Counted from the stretch's first letter, positions 7,798-15,916 are shown. The stretch: 55,306 nucleotides of DNA from an uncultured Clostridia bacterium (GCA_944384905.1 CALWVE010000019.1:1-55306), one strand, 5' to 3'. Notes: a model not told the origin generated them from the sequence alone. Translations and numbers: made by a program.

Positions 7798-8376
7798 GTG
7801 GAGAAAAAGAAAAGCTGGAAAGTGCTGCTGCAATTGTTTGTATCAACTTTTTATATCAGCGCTTTTACGTTCGGCGGCGGGTATGTCATCATCCCGCTGA
7901 TGAAAAAGAAATTTGCCGATGAACTGCATTGGATTGATGACGAAGAAATGCTGAATCTGGCGGCTATCGCGCAGTCGTCTCCGGGTGCGGTTGCGGTCAA
8001 CGCATCTATTTTGGTAGGCTATCGCGTAGCGGGTGTAGTTGGAGCGGCTATTTCCATTTTGGGAACGGTATTGCCGCCGCTGATTATCATTTCGGTGATT
8101 TCGCTGTTTTACACAGCGTTCCGCACCAACGCCATCGTATCCGCTGTTTTAAAAGGTATGCAGTCGGGCGTTGCAGCCGTTGTAGCCGATGTTGTCTGTA
8201 ACCTGGGCGGCAAAATCGTAAAAGACAGAGATATTCTCTCCGTTCTAGTCATGATCGTCGCTTTTGTAGCCAACTACATTCTCGGTGTAAACGTCATGCT
8301 GATCATTCTGGCCTGCGGTGTCATCGGCGCGGTGCGCACCCTGTTTGTTCACGGCAAGAAGGAGGGCGCGAAATGA
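7798..8376 (+). CDS. Chromate transporter family protein, half-size subunit 1
   Basis: This 192-residue membrane protein is one of a pair of half-size CHR-family proteins. The signature FGGGYVIIPLMKKKF lies near residue 22, then WIDDEEMLNLAAIAQSSPGAVAVNASILVGYRVAG, followed by hydrophobic helices. The start codon is GTG, with AGGAGGG about 8 nt upstream. It overlaps the second half gene by four bases (ATGA), so the two should be made together and form a heterodimer. Full-length ChrA exports chromate. Split pairs occur in many anaerobes whose physiological substrate is not settled. Confidence 0.9.
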   Translation: MEKKKSWKVLLQLFVSTFYISAFTFGGGYVIIPLMKKKFADELHWIDDEEMLNLAAIAQSSPGAVAVNASILVGYRVAGVVGAAISILGTVLPPLIIISVISLFYTAFRTNAIVSAVLKGMQSGVAAVVADVVCNLGGKIVKDRDILSVLVMIVAFVANYILGVNVMLIILACGVIGAVRTLFVHGKKEGAK

Positions 8377-8939
8377 TTTTTCTGGAACTTTTATGGAGCT
8401 TTATGCAGATCGGTCTGTTCAGTGTAGGCGGTGGTATGGCGGCTATGCCCCTGATTCAAAACCAGGTCGTTACCCTGCACGGCTGGCTTACCCTTACGGA
8501 ATTCACCGATCTGATCACCATCGCCGAAATGACCCCCGGCCCGATCGCCGTGAACTCGGCTACGTTTGTCGGTATGCGAATTGCTGGACTTCCGGGCGCT
8601 TTGGTGGCAACAGCAGGCTGCATTCTGCCTTCGTGCATTATCGTTTCCCTGCTGGCCTGGCTGTATTTCCGCTATCAGAATCTGAGCATCATTCAGGGCG
8701 TTCTGGGCGGGCTTCGTCCGGCTGTTGTGGCACTCATCGCTTCGGCGGGCGTATCCATCCTGCTGCTCGCTCTTTGGGGCGAAGGCGGATTCACCATGAA
8801 TGTACAGGACATCAACCTGATCGCATTGGGACTGTTTGCGGCGGCTTTTGCGGTACTCAGAATCTGGAAACCCAGCCCCATTCTTGTCATGACAGGCTGC
8901 GGCGTTTTGGGCGGCATTCTCTATACCTTAGCAGGATAG
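8373..8939 (+). CDS. Chromate transporter family protein, half-size subunit 2
   Basis: This 188-residue membrane protein is the partner of the preceding half-size subunit. It has the parallel motif FSVGGGMAAMPLIQNQV near residue 14 and TIAEMTPGPIAVNSATFVG, then five or so hydrophobic segments. It is translationally coupled to the first half (ATGA overlap). No terminator is obvious directly after it; a new promoter for the CBS-domain gene begins 55 nt downstream. A role as an anion (chromate-like) exporter follows from the family, not from anything specific here. Confidence 0.9.
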   Translation: MIFLELLWSFMQIGLFSVGGGMAAMPLIQNQVVTLHGWLTLTEFTDLITIAEMTPGPIAVNSATFVGMRIAGLPGALVATAGCILPSCIIVSLLAWLYFRYQNLSIIQGVLGGLRPAVVALIASAGVSILLLALWGEGGFTMNVQDINLIALGLFAAAFAVLRIWKPSPILVMTGCGVLGGILYTLAG

Positions 8940-8993
8940 ATAGAGCACCTTTGAATACAATATGAATTTTTGTGTAACTTTTGCATAGACCTG

Positions 8994-9022
8994 TTTACTT
9001 TCCGGTTCTTTTTCGATATAAT
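8994..9022 (+). promoter_or_regulatory. Promoter of the CBS-domain gene
   Basis: TTTACT (8994-8999), 17 nt, TATAAT (9017-9022). The transcript would start near 9029, leaving a leader of about 110 nt. Confidence 0.6.
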
Positions 9023-9036
9023 AAGGATGGAAAAGG

Positions 9037-9110
9037 AGGCCAGGTTAGAACGGCCTGTTGAACCCATGCCGTACATTCAGGTACGGCCGCCGCGGTTAAA
9101 ACAAAACCGC
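9037..9110 (+). promoter_or_regulatory. Three-hairpin structured leader of the CBS-domain gene
   Basis: Three hairpins follow one another: AGGCC/GGCCT (9037-9041 with 9052-9056), GCCGTAC/GTACGGC (9068-9074 with 9081-9087) and GCGGTT/AACCGC (9092-9097 with 9105-9110). The ribosome site GGAGGA comes shortly after. It matches no riboswitch class I can name. Confidence 0.45.
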
Positions 9111-9139
9111 TGCTCGATTGTGAACCGGAGGAATTTATC

Positions 9140-9577
9140 TTGAATATTGCATACTTTATCCATCCCAAGCGTGATGTAGCCACGCTGTATGACGATTGCT
9201 CGCTCAGACAGGGGCTCGAAAAAATGCGGCATCATGGTTACACCGCCATTCCCGTTATCACCCGGGACAATAAGTACATAGGCACGGTGAGCGAAGGTGA
9301 TTTTCTGTGGTATCTGGTTGATACACAGTCGGAAGAGCTTCACCGCATTTCCATGAAGAACATCGAAGATACACTGATGCGCGATGTGCTTCGTATCGAC
9401 CGCAATGCCCCGGTAAAAATTACCGCCGGCATGGACGAATTGCTCGACCGTGTGATGAACCAGAATTTCGTACCTGTTGTGGACGATTTGGGATCATTTA
9501 TTGGCATCGTTACACGGCGGGATATCATCGATTACTTTTATAAAGAAAGCCGGCAGACCCAGCGAGGCGCCCGGTAA
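9140..9577 (+). CDS. Tandem CBS-domain protein
   Basis: This 145-residue cytoplasmic protein consists almost entirely of two CBS domains (about residues 8-60 and 75-137). Conserved features are GYTAIPVITRDNKYIGTVSEGD in the first and NFVPVVDDLGSFIGIVTRRDI in the second. CBS pairs bind adenosine nucleotides and act as energy or second-messenger sensors. There is no attached catalytic domain, so it presumably regulates a partner. The start is TTG at 9140, chosen because CCGGAGGA lies at the right distance and no ATG is available. It is monocistronic, with its own promoter, structured leader and terminator. Confidence 0.88.
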   Translation: MNIAYFIHPKRDVATLYDDCSLRQGLEKMRHHGYTAIPVITRDNKYIGTVSEGDFLWYLVDTQSEELHRISMKNIEDTLMRDVLRIDRNAPVKITAGMDELLDRVMNQNFVPVVDDLGSFIGIVTRRDIIDYFYKESRQTQRGAR

Positions 9578-9583
9578 AAAAGC

Positions 9584-9620
9584 AAAAGCCCGGAAGCTTT
9601 ATTTTCCGGGCTTTCTTTTT
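9584..9620 (+). terminator. Intrinsic terminator after the CBS-domain gene
   Basis: AAAGCCCGGA (9585-9594) pairs with TCCGGGCTTT (9605-9614), followed by CTTTTT. Confidence 0.88.
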
Positions 9621-9645
9621 ACGTTTTGTTTTTTATGGTTCACCC

Positions 9646-9674
9646 TTGCAAAACCAATTCGGATGTGCTAGAAT
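9646..9674 (+). promoter_or_regulatory. Promoter of tRNA-Gly
   Basis: TTGCAA (9646-9651), a 17-nt spacer and TAGAAT (9669-9674), 18 nt before the mature tRNA. Confidence 0.6.
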
Positions 9675-9691
9675 GAATAGGCCATCAACAT

Positions 9692-9765
9692 GCGGGCATA
9701 GTTCATCGGTAGAATGAAAGCTTCCCAAGCTTTAGAGGTGGGTTCGATTCCCATTGCCCGCTCCA
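9692..9765 (+). tRNA. tRNA-Gly (anticodon CCC), CCA encoded
   Basis: The acceptor stem is GCGGGCA with TGCCCGC. The anticodon stem-loop reads AGCTT CCC AAGCT, and the T-loop GGTTCGATTCC is canonical. The discriminator base is T9762 and CCA follows in the DNA. The CCC anticodon reads GGG codons. Confidence 0.95.
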
Positions 9766-9773
9766 ATCGAAGG

Positions 9774-9812
9774 CCCCGACACACGGTTTGTGTCGGGGTT
9801 TATTGTTTTTTC
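9774..9812 (+). terminator. Intrinsic terminator after tRNA-Gly
   Basis: CCCCGACACA (9774-9783) pairs with TGTGTCGGGG (9789-9798), followed by a T-rich tail. The 160 nt after it up to 9960 hold nothing I can support. Confidence 0.85.
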
Positions 9813-9959
9813 GGCTCTTTATTTCTATTTAAAAGCTACGCCGCGCCTGCGTTTTAACCGCTTCGTGTTCTCCATGAAAAAAACACCTAAAAGGCTGCTT
9901 TTCCACCGGGAATCTTTAAGCGGAATTTCACGAAATCTTCTCAAGCTCCCAAAACCGGG

Positions 9960-9987
9960 TTGACTTTTTCACGAATAAGCATATAAT
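9960..9987 (+). promoter_or_regulatory. Strong promoter of glutamine synthetase III
   Basis: TTGACT (9960-9965), a 16-nt spacer and TATAAT (9982-9987), predicting a transcript start near 9994. The first 11 bases (TTGACTTTTTC) equal those of the MATE promoter at 5211. Confidence 0.75.
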
Positions 9988-10007
9988 ATTTTCAGTAAAC
10001 AGCAAGG

Positions 10008-10044
10008 GCGCTGTGAGCGGGTTCATCGTCTCACAGCGCTTTTT
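10008..10044 (+). terminator. Terminator hairpin inside the glnN leader (attenuator or short-RNA end)
   Basis: GCGCTGTGAG (10008-10017) pairs perfectly with CTCACAGCGC (10030-10039) and five T follow. It lies between the promoter and the glnN start, about 15 nt after the predicted transcript start. Most polymerases should stop here unless the hairpin is overridden, so it may control nitrogen-dependent expression. The T run suits only the plus strand. Confidence 0.6.
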
Positions 10045-10086
10045 GTATACACCATGTTAAACGATATAGAGGGAGTGTCATTTTAC

Positions 10087-12177
10087 ATGAGCAGTGTACC
10101 AGAAATTTTCGGCAGCCTTGTTTTCAACGATTCCGTCATGAAGGATAAGCTTCCCAGAGACATTTATAAATCTGTGAAGAAGACCATCGAAATGGGCGAA
10201 ACGCTTGATCCCGATGTAGCCAACGTCGTGGCCAGCGCCATGAAAGACTGGGCGCTTTCCAAGGGCGCCACACACTACACCCATTGGTTCCAGCCGATGA
10301 CCGGCATCACCGCCGAAAAACACGACAGCTTTATTACCCCCACCGATGGCGGCCGCGTCATCATGGATTTTTCGGGCAAAGAGCTGATTAAAGGCGAACC
10401 CGATGCCTCCAGCTTCCCGTCCGGCGGCCTGCGCGCCACCTTTGAAGCCCGCGGCTATACGGCCTGGGACCCCACTTCGTATGCCTTTGTAAAAGACGGC
10501 ACGCTCTGCATTCCTACCGCTTTCTGCTCGTATACGGGCGAAGTGCTGGATAAAAAGACCCCCCTGCTGCGTTCCATGAGCGCCCTGAATACGCAGGCGC
10601 TGCGCGTTCTGCGTCTGTTCGGCCAGAACGATGTGAAACGCGTTATTTCCACGGTAGGCCCCGAACAGGAATACTTCCTCATCGATAAAAAATTCTACGA
10701 CCAGCGCAAAGACCTGCAGTTTACGGGCCGCACGCTGTTCGGCGCCCGCCCGCCCAAGGGTCAGGAGCTGGAAGATCATTATTTCGGCGCCATCAAGCCC
10801 CGTGTCGCGGCATATATGGCCGACCTCGACCAGGAACTCTGGAAGCTCGGCATCCTTTCGAAAACCAAACACAACGAAGCCGCTCCCGCCCAGCACGAAA
10901 TGGCTCCCATTTTCACCACGACCAACATCGCCACCGACAACAACCAGGTCACGATGGAAGTGATGAAAAAAGTTGCCCTCAAGCACGGCCTCGTCTGCCT
11001 GCTGCATGAAAAGCCGTTTAAGGGCGTAAACGGTTCCGGTAAGCACAACAACTGGTCCCTCTCCACCGATACGGGTGTGAACCTGTTTGATCCCGGCGAC
11101 ACGCCGGCCGAAAACGCCCAGTTCCTGCTGTTCCTGGCCGCCGTGATCAAGGCGGTTGACGACCATCAGGATCTGATGCGCGCATCCGTTGCTTTTGCCG
11201 GCAACGATCACCGCTTGGGTGCACACGAAGCCCCGCCTGCAATCATTTCCATGTTCCTGGGCAGCGAACTGGAACATGTACTCGATGCCATCGAAACCGG
11301 CGCGCATTACGAAGAAAGCCCCGACGGCAAGATGGATATCGGCGTGGATGTGCTTCCCAAAATCCCCATGGATAACACCGACCGCAACCGTACGTCTCCG
11401 TTTGCCTTTACCGGCAATAAATTCGAGTTCCGTTCGCTGGGTTCTTCTCAGTCCGTGGCCGGCCCCAATACCGTGCTCAACACGATGATGGCCGATGTGC
11501 TGATGCAGTTTGCCGATGAACTGGAAGGCGCCGACGATTTCTACGCCGCGCTGACCGAACTGATCAAACGGACGATCATTGAGCATAAACGTATTATCTT
11601 CGACGGCGACGGCTACTCCGAAGAATGGAAAGCCGAAGCCAAGCGCCGCGGCCTGCTGAATCTGGAATCCGCCGTGGATGCGCTCCCCGCACTGGTCAGC
11701 GAAAAAACGATCCGTTTGTTTGAACGTCATCATGTTTACAGCGAACTGGAAAGCCGTTCCCGCTGCACCATCAACCTGGAAGCCTATGTAAAGAATGTCA
11801 ACATCGAAGCGCTTACCGCCATCGATATGCTGAATCAGGATATCATCCCGGCTGTACTCGCTTACGAAGAACGCGTAGCCTCTACGCTGGCCGCCAAGAA
11901 GGCTGTTAACGAAAAACTGTGCAGCCGCGGCGAAATGCGCCTGCTGGAAAAACTGTCGGATCGTATTGCCGATTTGATGGATAAAACAGAAGCTTTGGAA
12001 GCAGCCGAAGCCGGAGCCGGTCAGGAAGACTGCCCGTTTAAGGAAGCCCGTTATTATCATGACGTGGTGATCCCCGCTATGGAGGCCGCCCGTACCGTTA
12101 CCGACGAGCTGGAGCTGATGGTAGGCGCTGAATACTGGCCCTTCCCCACCTACGCGCAGATGCTGTTCAATATCTGA
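10087..12177 (+). CDS. glnN: Glutamine synthetase type III
   Basis: This 696-residue cytoplasmic enzyme (about the usual GSIII length of 700-730) makes glutamine from glutamate, ammonia and ATP. Family landmarks are [15 protein letters not shown] at the N-terminus, [26 protein letters not shown] with [36 protein letters not shown] and [12 protein letters not shown]. The start is ATG 10087, 11 nt after GAGGGAG; an in-frame ATG at 10054 lacks a ribosome site. It is monocistronic with a strong promoter, a terminator-like leader hairpin and a clean terminator. GSIII is common in Bacteroidetes and anaerobic Firmicutes. Control by a leader attenuator is inferred. Confidence 0.96.
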   Translation: MSSVPEIFGSLVFNDSVMKDKLPRDIYKSVKKTIEMGETLDPDVANVVASAMKDWALSKGATHYTHWFQPMTGITAEKHDSFITPTDGGRVIMDFSGKELIKGEPDASSFPSGGLRATFEARGYTAWDPTSYAFVKDGTLCIPTAFCSYTGEVLDKKTPLLRSMSALNTQALRVLRLFGQNDVKRVISTVGPEQEYFLIDKKFYDQRKDLQFTGRTLFGARPPKGQELEDHYFGAIKPRVAAYMADLDQELWKLGILSKTKHNEAAPAQHEMAPIFTTTNIATDNNQVTMEVMKKVALKHGLVCLLHEKPFKGVNGSGKHNNWSLSTDTGVNLFDPGDTPAENAQFLLFLAAVIKAVDDHQDLMRASVAFAGNDHRLGAHEAPPAIISMFLGSELEHVLDAIETGAHYEESPDGKMDIGVDVLPKIPMDNTDRNRTSPFAFTGNKFEFRSLGSSQSVAGPNTVLNTMMADVLMQFADELEGADDFYAALTELIKRTIIEHKRIIFDGDGYSEEWKAEAKRRGLLNLESAVDALPALVSEKTIRLFERHHVYSELESRSRCTINLEAYVKNVNIEALTAIDMLNQDIIPAVLAYEERVASTLAAKKAVNEKLCSRGEMRLLEKLSDRIADLMDKTEALEAAEAGAGQEDCPFKEARYYHDVVIPAMEAARTVTDELELMVGAEYWPFPTYAQMLFNI

Positions 12178-12184
12178 TAAGCTG

Positions 12185-12218
12185 AAAACGTGTGTACCGC
12201 AAAGTACACACGTTTTTT
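12185..12218 (+). terminator. Intrinsic terminator of glnN
   Basis: A 12-bp stem, AAAACGTGTGTA with TACACACGTTTT, ends in a T run and lies 8 nt after the glnN stop. Confidence 0.88.
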
Positions 12219-12263
12219 ATCTATAAAAAATGTTAATCAATAAATTTTAAAGAAAAGTTATAT

Positions 12264-12430
12264 AGGGAACCCCCGGCGAGGGTTCCCTACGCCGAAACCG
12301 TCCTCCGGACGCTTTCGGCTACCCTCCTGCGCGTTATGACGCAAAGGTATTTCGCGCCTTGCGAGGCGCGCCGAGGGCGTTGCCCCTCGACCCCACCACC
12401 TTTTGAAAAAGGTGGACGAAAACTTTTACG
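12264..12430. repeat. Highly structured non-coding repeat, copy 1
   Basis: The stretch between the glnN terminator and spoVAE has no gene but is packed with hairpins. These are a 9-bp AGGGAACCC stem (12264-12288), a nested GCCGAAA/CGTCC stem (12291-12319), CGCGCC/GGCGCG (12353-12370), CGAGG/CCTCG (about 12372-12389) and CCACCTTTT/AAAAGGTGG (12396-12415). The reverse complement of 12390-12412 is found exactly at 55257-55279, and TGGACGAAAACTTT near 12413-12426 matches 55187-55200 in reverse. It behaves like an interspersed palindromic repeat. No transposase is present. Confidence 0.7.
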
Positions 12431-12456
12431 TTTTTATGCAAGCTATTTTTGCTCCT

Positions 12457-12813
12457 TTATGGCTTTTCTTTAGGTTTTGCAAAAACGGCCGCCAAAAATG
12501 CGAAAAATACCGCTGCGCCAATTCCCGCGGCACCCGCCGTAACACCGCCGGAAAAAATCCCTAAAAAGCCTTTTTCCTCCACAGCTTGTTTTACACCCTG
12601 CGCCAGTGCATTGCCGAATCCGCAAAGCGGAACGGCCGCACCGCTTCCGCCAAGATCCAGCAGTGGCTGATACAGCCCCAGCGCACCCAAAAGCACGCCG
12701 ACTGTTACATACAGCACCATAATACGCGCAGGTGTGAGTTTCGTATAATCGATAAGCAGCTGGCCAATCACGCAAATCAGCCCGCCAACCCAAAAAGCGT
12801 TGAAATATTCCAT
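12457..12813 (-). CDS. spoVAE: SpoVAE-type spore membrane protein
   Basis: This 118-residue protein has three to four membrane helices and the SpoVAE family pattern ICVIGQLLIDYTKLTPARIMV, GVLLGALGLYQPL, GAAVPLCGFGNALA and GGVTAGAAGIGAA. SpoVA proteins form the channel that moves dipicolinic acid into the spore core in Bacillus and Clostridium. The start is ATG 12813, preceded by GAAAGGAGCG. The usual companions spoVAC and spoVAD are not adjacent here. The gene ends next to the structured repeat and its 5' side abuts tRNA-Val. It suggests a spore-forming organism or a lineage that recently lost sporulation. Confidence 0.88.
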   Translation of the reverse strand: MEYFNAFWVGGLICVIGQLLIDYTKLTPARIMVLYVTVGVLLGALGLYQPLLDLGGSGAAVPLCGFGNALAQGVKQAVEEKGFLGIFSGGVTAGAAGIGAAVFFAFLAAVFAKPKEKP

Positions 12814-12891
12814 TTGTGCCGCTCCTTTCCTGTGCTTAGTGTGACCTGTTGCGGCCTTTTCATACACGCACAAAAAAAGATGAAAAAACGC

Positions 12892-12920
12892 TTGCTTTTT
12901 TTCAAAAAATACGCTATAAT
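12892..12920 (+). promoter_or_regulatory. Promoter of tRNA-Val
   Basis: TTGCTT (12892-12897), 17 nt, TATAAT (12915-12920), 18 nt before the tRNA. Confidence 0.7.
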
Positions 12921-12938
12921 AACAAAGCACTTGAAAAT

Positions 12939-13015
12939 GGACGCTTAGCTCAGTTGGCTAGAGCATTCGCTTGACGTGCGAAGGGTCAGCGGTTCAAGTC
13001 CGTTAGCGTCCACCA
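12939..13015 (+). tRNA. tRNA-Val (anticodon GAC), CCA encoded
   Basis: The acceptor stem is GGACGCT with AGCGTCC and the D-arm is AGCTCAGTTGGCTAGAGC. The anticodon arm is TTCGC-TTGACGT-GCGAA, giving GAC, and the T-arm is GGTTCAAGTCC. Discriminator A13012 is followed by encoded CCA. Confidence 0.95.
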
Positions 13016-13016
13016 G

Positions 13017-13052
13017 AAAAGCCTGAATGCATCAAGCATTCGGGCTTTTTTC
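13017..13052 (+). terminator. Intrinsic terminator after tRNA-Val
   Basis: GCCTGAATGC (13021-13030) pairs with GCATTCGGGC (13036-13045), followed by six T. Confidence 0.9.
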
Positions 13053-13122
13053 ATAAGCAAACGCATAAATCTTTTATGAACCGCCGAAAGCGGCGGTGTG
13101 CTGATTGAAAAGGAGGATGGTC

Positions 13123-14340
13123 ATGACAGGCCAGCGAAAACGCACCTGGGCCGAAATTGACCTGGATGCTGCACAATGGAATTATGAAGCCGTTCGGCGT
13201 GCCACGTCTCCGCAAGCTAAAGTTTGCTGCGTGATCAAAGCCAACGCATACGGACACGGCGCCGTACAGCTGGCGCATCTGTATGAATCGCTGGGCGCCG
13301 ATTTTTTTGCCGTTTCGAATATTGAAGAAGCCTTGCAGCTGCGCCGCAGCGGCATTACCACGCCCGTTCTGGTTTTAGGTTATACCGACCCGGACTGCGC
13401 ATCCCTGCTTGCAAACAACGGCATTTCACAGGCTGTTTTTTCAGAGGAATACGGCCGCGCCCTTAGTGATGCAGCCCAAGCAGCCCAAGTACGGGTGCGC
13501 ATGCATTTGAAAATTGATTCGGGCATGAGCCGGATCGGCTTTTTGTACCATACGATTGGAAAAGACGACGAAAATCTTGCCCAGGCAGCGGAAATTTGCC
13601 GCTTGCCAGGACTTATCCCGGAAGGGCTGTTTACACATTTTGCTGTAGCGGATGAAGGCGGAGACGGCGAAGCTTTTACCCGTCAGCAGTTTACCTGCTT
13701 CTGCCACGCCAGAGATTACCTGAAACAGGCAGGCGTGACATTCTCGGTATGTCACTGCGCCAACAGTGCGGCGATTTTTGAATATCCCGACATGCATCTC
13801 GATATGGTGCGCGCCGGAGTCGTGCTCTACGGCCTGCCGCCGTCGGGCGCGGTTCGCCATCTGCCGGAGCTTCACCCGGTTATGCAGCTCAAAAGCGTGG
13901 TTTCGCTGGTCAAAACGATCCACGCAGGCGATACCGTAAGCTACGGCCGCCGCTTTACCGCCCAAAACGACACGGTGCTGGCCACCGTTCCCGTCGGTTA
14001 TGCCGATGGATACCTGCGTTCCAGCTCCGAAGCCGGAGCCTGTATGTCTGTGCGGGGCGTGCGTGTCCCGATCGTCGGCCGGGTTTGCATGGATCAGCTG
14101 ATGCTGGATGTGACAAATGTGCCCGGCGTACAGCGCGGCGACGCCGTGACGGTGTTCGGACGCGACGGTGAAACCGAAATCACCGTAGACGAACTGGCCG
14201 AAGCCAACAAAACGATTGCGTATGAACTGGTTTGTGCCGTAGGCCCGCGCGTACCGCGGTTCTTCTTTAGGCAGAACAGTCTGCTTTGTGTCGACGACCC
14301 CGTAGCAGAAGACGAAACAGAAAGCGAATACGTTGAATAA
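13123..14340 (+). CDS. alr: Alanine racemase
   Basis: This 405-residue PLP enzyme converts L-alanine to D-alanine for peptidoglycan. The PLP lysine is Lys39 in VIKANAYGHGA. The catalytic tyrosine is in DTVSYGRRF, the carbamylation/PLP region is HLKIDSGMSRIGF, and VGRVCMDQLMLDV is the conserved C-terminal block. ATG 13123 is chosen because AAGGAGGA ends about 6 nt upstream; earlier in-frame ATGs are worse. A GC-rich hairpin (13081-13096, CCGCCG/CGGCGG) lies just before the ribosome site. The last 15 residues are an acidic tail (DDPVAEDETESEYVE) beyond the usual end. It stands alone between two terminators. Confidence 0.96.
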   Translation: MTGQRKRTWAEIDLDAAQWNYEAVRRATSPQAKVCCVIKANAYGHGAVQLAHLYESLGADFFAVSNIEEALQLRRSGITTPVLVLGYTDPDCASLLANNGISQAVFSEEYGRALSDAAQAAQVRVRMHLKIDSGMSRIGFLYHTIGKDDENLAQAAEICRLPGLIPEGLFTHFAVADEGGDGEAFTRQQFTCFCHARDYLKQAGVTFSVCHCANSAAIFEYPDMHLDMVRAGVVLYGLPPSGAVRHLPELHPVMQLKSVVSLVKTIHAGDTVSYGRRFTAQNDTVLATVPVGYADGYLRSSSEAGACMSVRGVRVPIVGRVCMDQLMLDVTNVPGVQRGDAVTVFGRDGETEITVDELAEANKTIAYELVCAVGPRVPRFFFRQNSLLCVDDPVAEDETESEYVE

Positions 14341-14349
14341 AGATTTGAA

Positions 14350-14385
14350 AAAGGCGCCTATCCCCGCGGGATGGACGCCTTTTGT
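14350..14385. terminator. Bidirectional terminator between alr and the converging small gene
   Basis: AAGGCG with ATCCC pairs with GGGAT and CGCCTT, with A runs on the left and T runs on the right, so it can serve both strands. Confidence 0.7.
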
Positions 14386-14709
14386 TTATGTATGATGCAC
14401 AGCCGTATCATAAAGCCTGTTGCTGTGGAAAACAACTTTTTTCCCGTGTTCTTCGGCGTAGGCGATTTCTTTTCGAACCGCATCTCCGATATAATGTCCG
14501 ATATCCACAACATAGATCCAATCGCTCAGGCTGATCTTTACAAAATGTGCCTGTTCAAGGTTTTCCAGCATGTCGGGCGTGATTTCCGCCCCCTGCTCGT
14601 TGTAGGTGCATTGCAAAACATTGAGCCCGTAGCGGCTTTCCAGCATAAATGCAATCTCTTTCATTTCCTGTGAAAACCGCATACTTCCACAAATCGTAAC
14701 CGTTTCCAT
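14386..14709 (-). CDS. Small nucleoside-2-deoxyribosyltransferase-like protein
   Basis: This 107-residue soluble protein begins METVTICGSMRFSQEM. The TICGSMRF segment and the later SDWIYVVDIGHYIGDAVRKEI, followed by AYAEEHGKKV, match small Rossmann-like proteins related to nucleoside 2-deoxyribosyltransferases (DUF4406-type). The glutamate in VRKEIAYAEE is where the family has its nucleophile, so it could act on nucleosides or bind a nucleotide; no reaction is proven. ATG 14709 is preferred over an upstream in-frame GTG because AAGGAAG lies 11 nt ahead of it. It sits between a shared terminator and its own promoter region. Confidence 0.7.
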   Translation of the reverse strand: METVTICGSMRFSQEMKEIAFMLESRYGLNVLQCTYNEQGAEITPDMLENLEQAHFVKISLSDWIYVVDIGHYIGDAVRKEIAYAEEHGKKVVFHSNRLYDTAVHHT

Positions 14710-14734
14710 TCTCTTCTTCACTTCCTTGCCTGAT

Positions 14735-14763
14735 AAAAAAGCTGCCTTTCGGGCAGCTTTTAT
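14735..14763 (-). terminator. Terminator of the anion permease gene
   Basis: AAAGCTGCC pairs with GGGCAGCTTT around a TTTC loop, with a T run on the minus strand directly after the permease stop. Confidence 0.85.
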
Positions 14764-14766
14764 TTT

Positions 14767-15888
14767 TTATAGCGCGCCTGTCAGCACCACGCACAGCGCC
14801 AGCAGGATCACCAGAAACGCGACGTTCACGCCGGTAAAAAGCGCCAGATAGCGTCCCTTCTGCTCCGGGAATTCCCGTGCGATACATTTATACGAAATCA
14901 GGCTGGCCATGGAGGCAATTAGCGTACCCAATCCGCCGATATTTACGCCGATCAGCAAAAGCTGCCATTTTTGCGTAAAACCGCTCAGCAGCAGCGCCGC
15001 CGGCACATTGCTGATCACCTGGCTGAGCGCAGCGGATACCAGCGCTTCGTGCCCCAAAAGCATGGCCTCAATGCCCTGCCGCAGCAGCGGAATACGCCCC
15101 ATATTGCCCACAAACACAAAAAATCCCACAAATGTGGCAAGCAAGGCATAATCCACCCGGCGCAAAACCGGCGCATCCATGACAAGCAATACCACCAACA
15201 CCGCCGCAAAAGCCGCCCAGGCGGGCAACACACGCAAAACCGCAAGCAGGCACAAAATAAACAGCACGCCGTAAACCGCCAGTTTGACGCGGGCCATCGG
15301 TTCCTGTTCACGCTGGGCAAACGGCGTAAGCGTATGATTTCTGCGCAGCAGCAAGGCAATACACAACAACACAAACGACGCCAGCGTATACGGCAGCATC
15401 AGCAAAATAAATTCCGCCGGAGAACATCCCGACTGCGTATACAAATAAATATTCTGCGGATTTCCTACCGGCAGCAGCATACTGCCCAAATTGGCCGCCA
15501 CCGTCTGCATCGTAACCACAAACAAAACGCGTTTTTTCTGCCCGGCCAACCGCAAAACGCTCACCGCAAACGGTACAAACGTAATCAACGCCACGTCGTT
15601 TGTAATCAGCATACTCGAAAAAAAGCAGAGCATCACCAGCAAAAATTCCAGCTGGCGTGTGCTTTTGGCGCGGCACAGCAGTTTTTCGCCCAACCGGCGG
15701 AACAATCCCAGCGCATGACAGCCGGCCGTTACGCCCATCAGAGAAAACAGCAAAAGCAGCGTACGCACGTCCACGTAATCGGCATATCCGCCATCCGGCG
15801 GCACAGCCAGCATGGAAAGCAGCGCAAGCACCCAAGCCACGACCAAAACGGTCTCTTTTTTCATCCATTCCACAATTTTCGTTTTCAT
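14767..15888 (-). CDS. SLC13/ArsB-type anion permease
   Basis: This 373-residue integral membrane protein has about ten hydrophobic segments. Family features are SMLITNDVALITFVPF in the first half, the re-entrant SMLLPVGNPQNIYLY, and the matching SNVPAALLLSGF and GVNIGGLGTLIASMASLISYK in the second half. The two-repeat layout is that of the citrate/arsenite/DASS superfamily, which moves di- or tricarboxylates, sulfate or arsenite. ATG 15888 follows GGAGAG by seven bases; a long open upstream extension has no ribosome site and would contain the promoter. It stands alone with a strong promoter. The substrate cannot be decided. Confidence 0.87.
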   Translation of the reverse strand: MKTKIVEWMKKETVLVVAWVLALLSMLAVPPDGGYADYVDVRTLLLLFSLMGVTAGCHALGLFRRLGEKLLCRAKSTRQLEFLLVMLCFFSSMLITNDVALITFVPFAVSVLRLAGQKKRVLFVVTMQTVAANLGSMLLPVGNPQNIYLYTQSGCSPAEFILLMLPYTLASFVLLCIALLLRRNHTLTPFAQREQEPMARVKLAVYGVLFILCLLAVLRVLPAWAAFAAVLVVLLVMDAPVLRRVDYALLATFVGFFVFVGNMGRIPLLRQGIEAMLLGHEALVSAALSQVISNVPAALLLSGFTQKWQLLLIGVNIGGLGTLIASMASLISYKCIAREFPEQKGRYLALFTGVNVAFLVILLALCVVLTGAL

Positions 15889-15916
15889 GAACATTCTCTC
15901 CGTTTCATCCTGTACA

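Noticed and set aside
9874..9963. A 29-codon frame starting MKKTPKRLL before the glnN promoter
   Set aside because: No ribosome site is present and its end overlaps the -35 of glnN. It is probably chance.
10008..10044. The glnN leader as a known glutamine riboswitch
   Set aside because: The leader is too short and simple for the known glutamine-binding RNAs; only a single terminator stem is present.
10078..12060. A 660-codon minus-strand frame opposite glnN
   Set aside because: It is the mirror of a well-conserved enzyme in GC-biased DNA and has no recognisable domain.
12264..12430. Structured repeat as a CRISPR array or insertion sequence
   Set aside because: There are no regularly spaced identical units, no spacers and no transposase.
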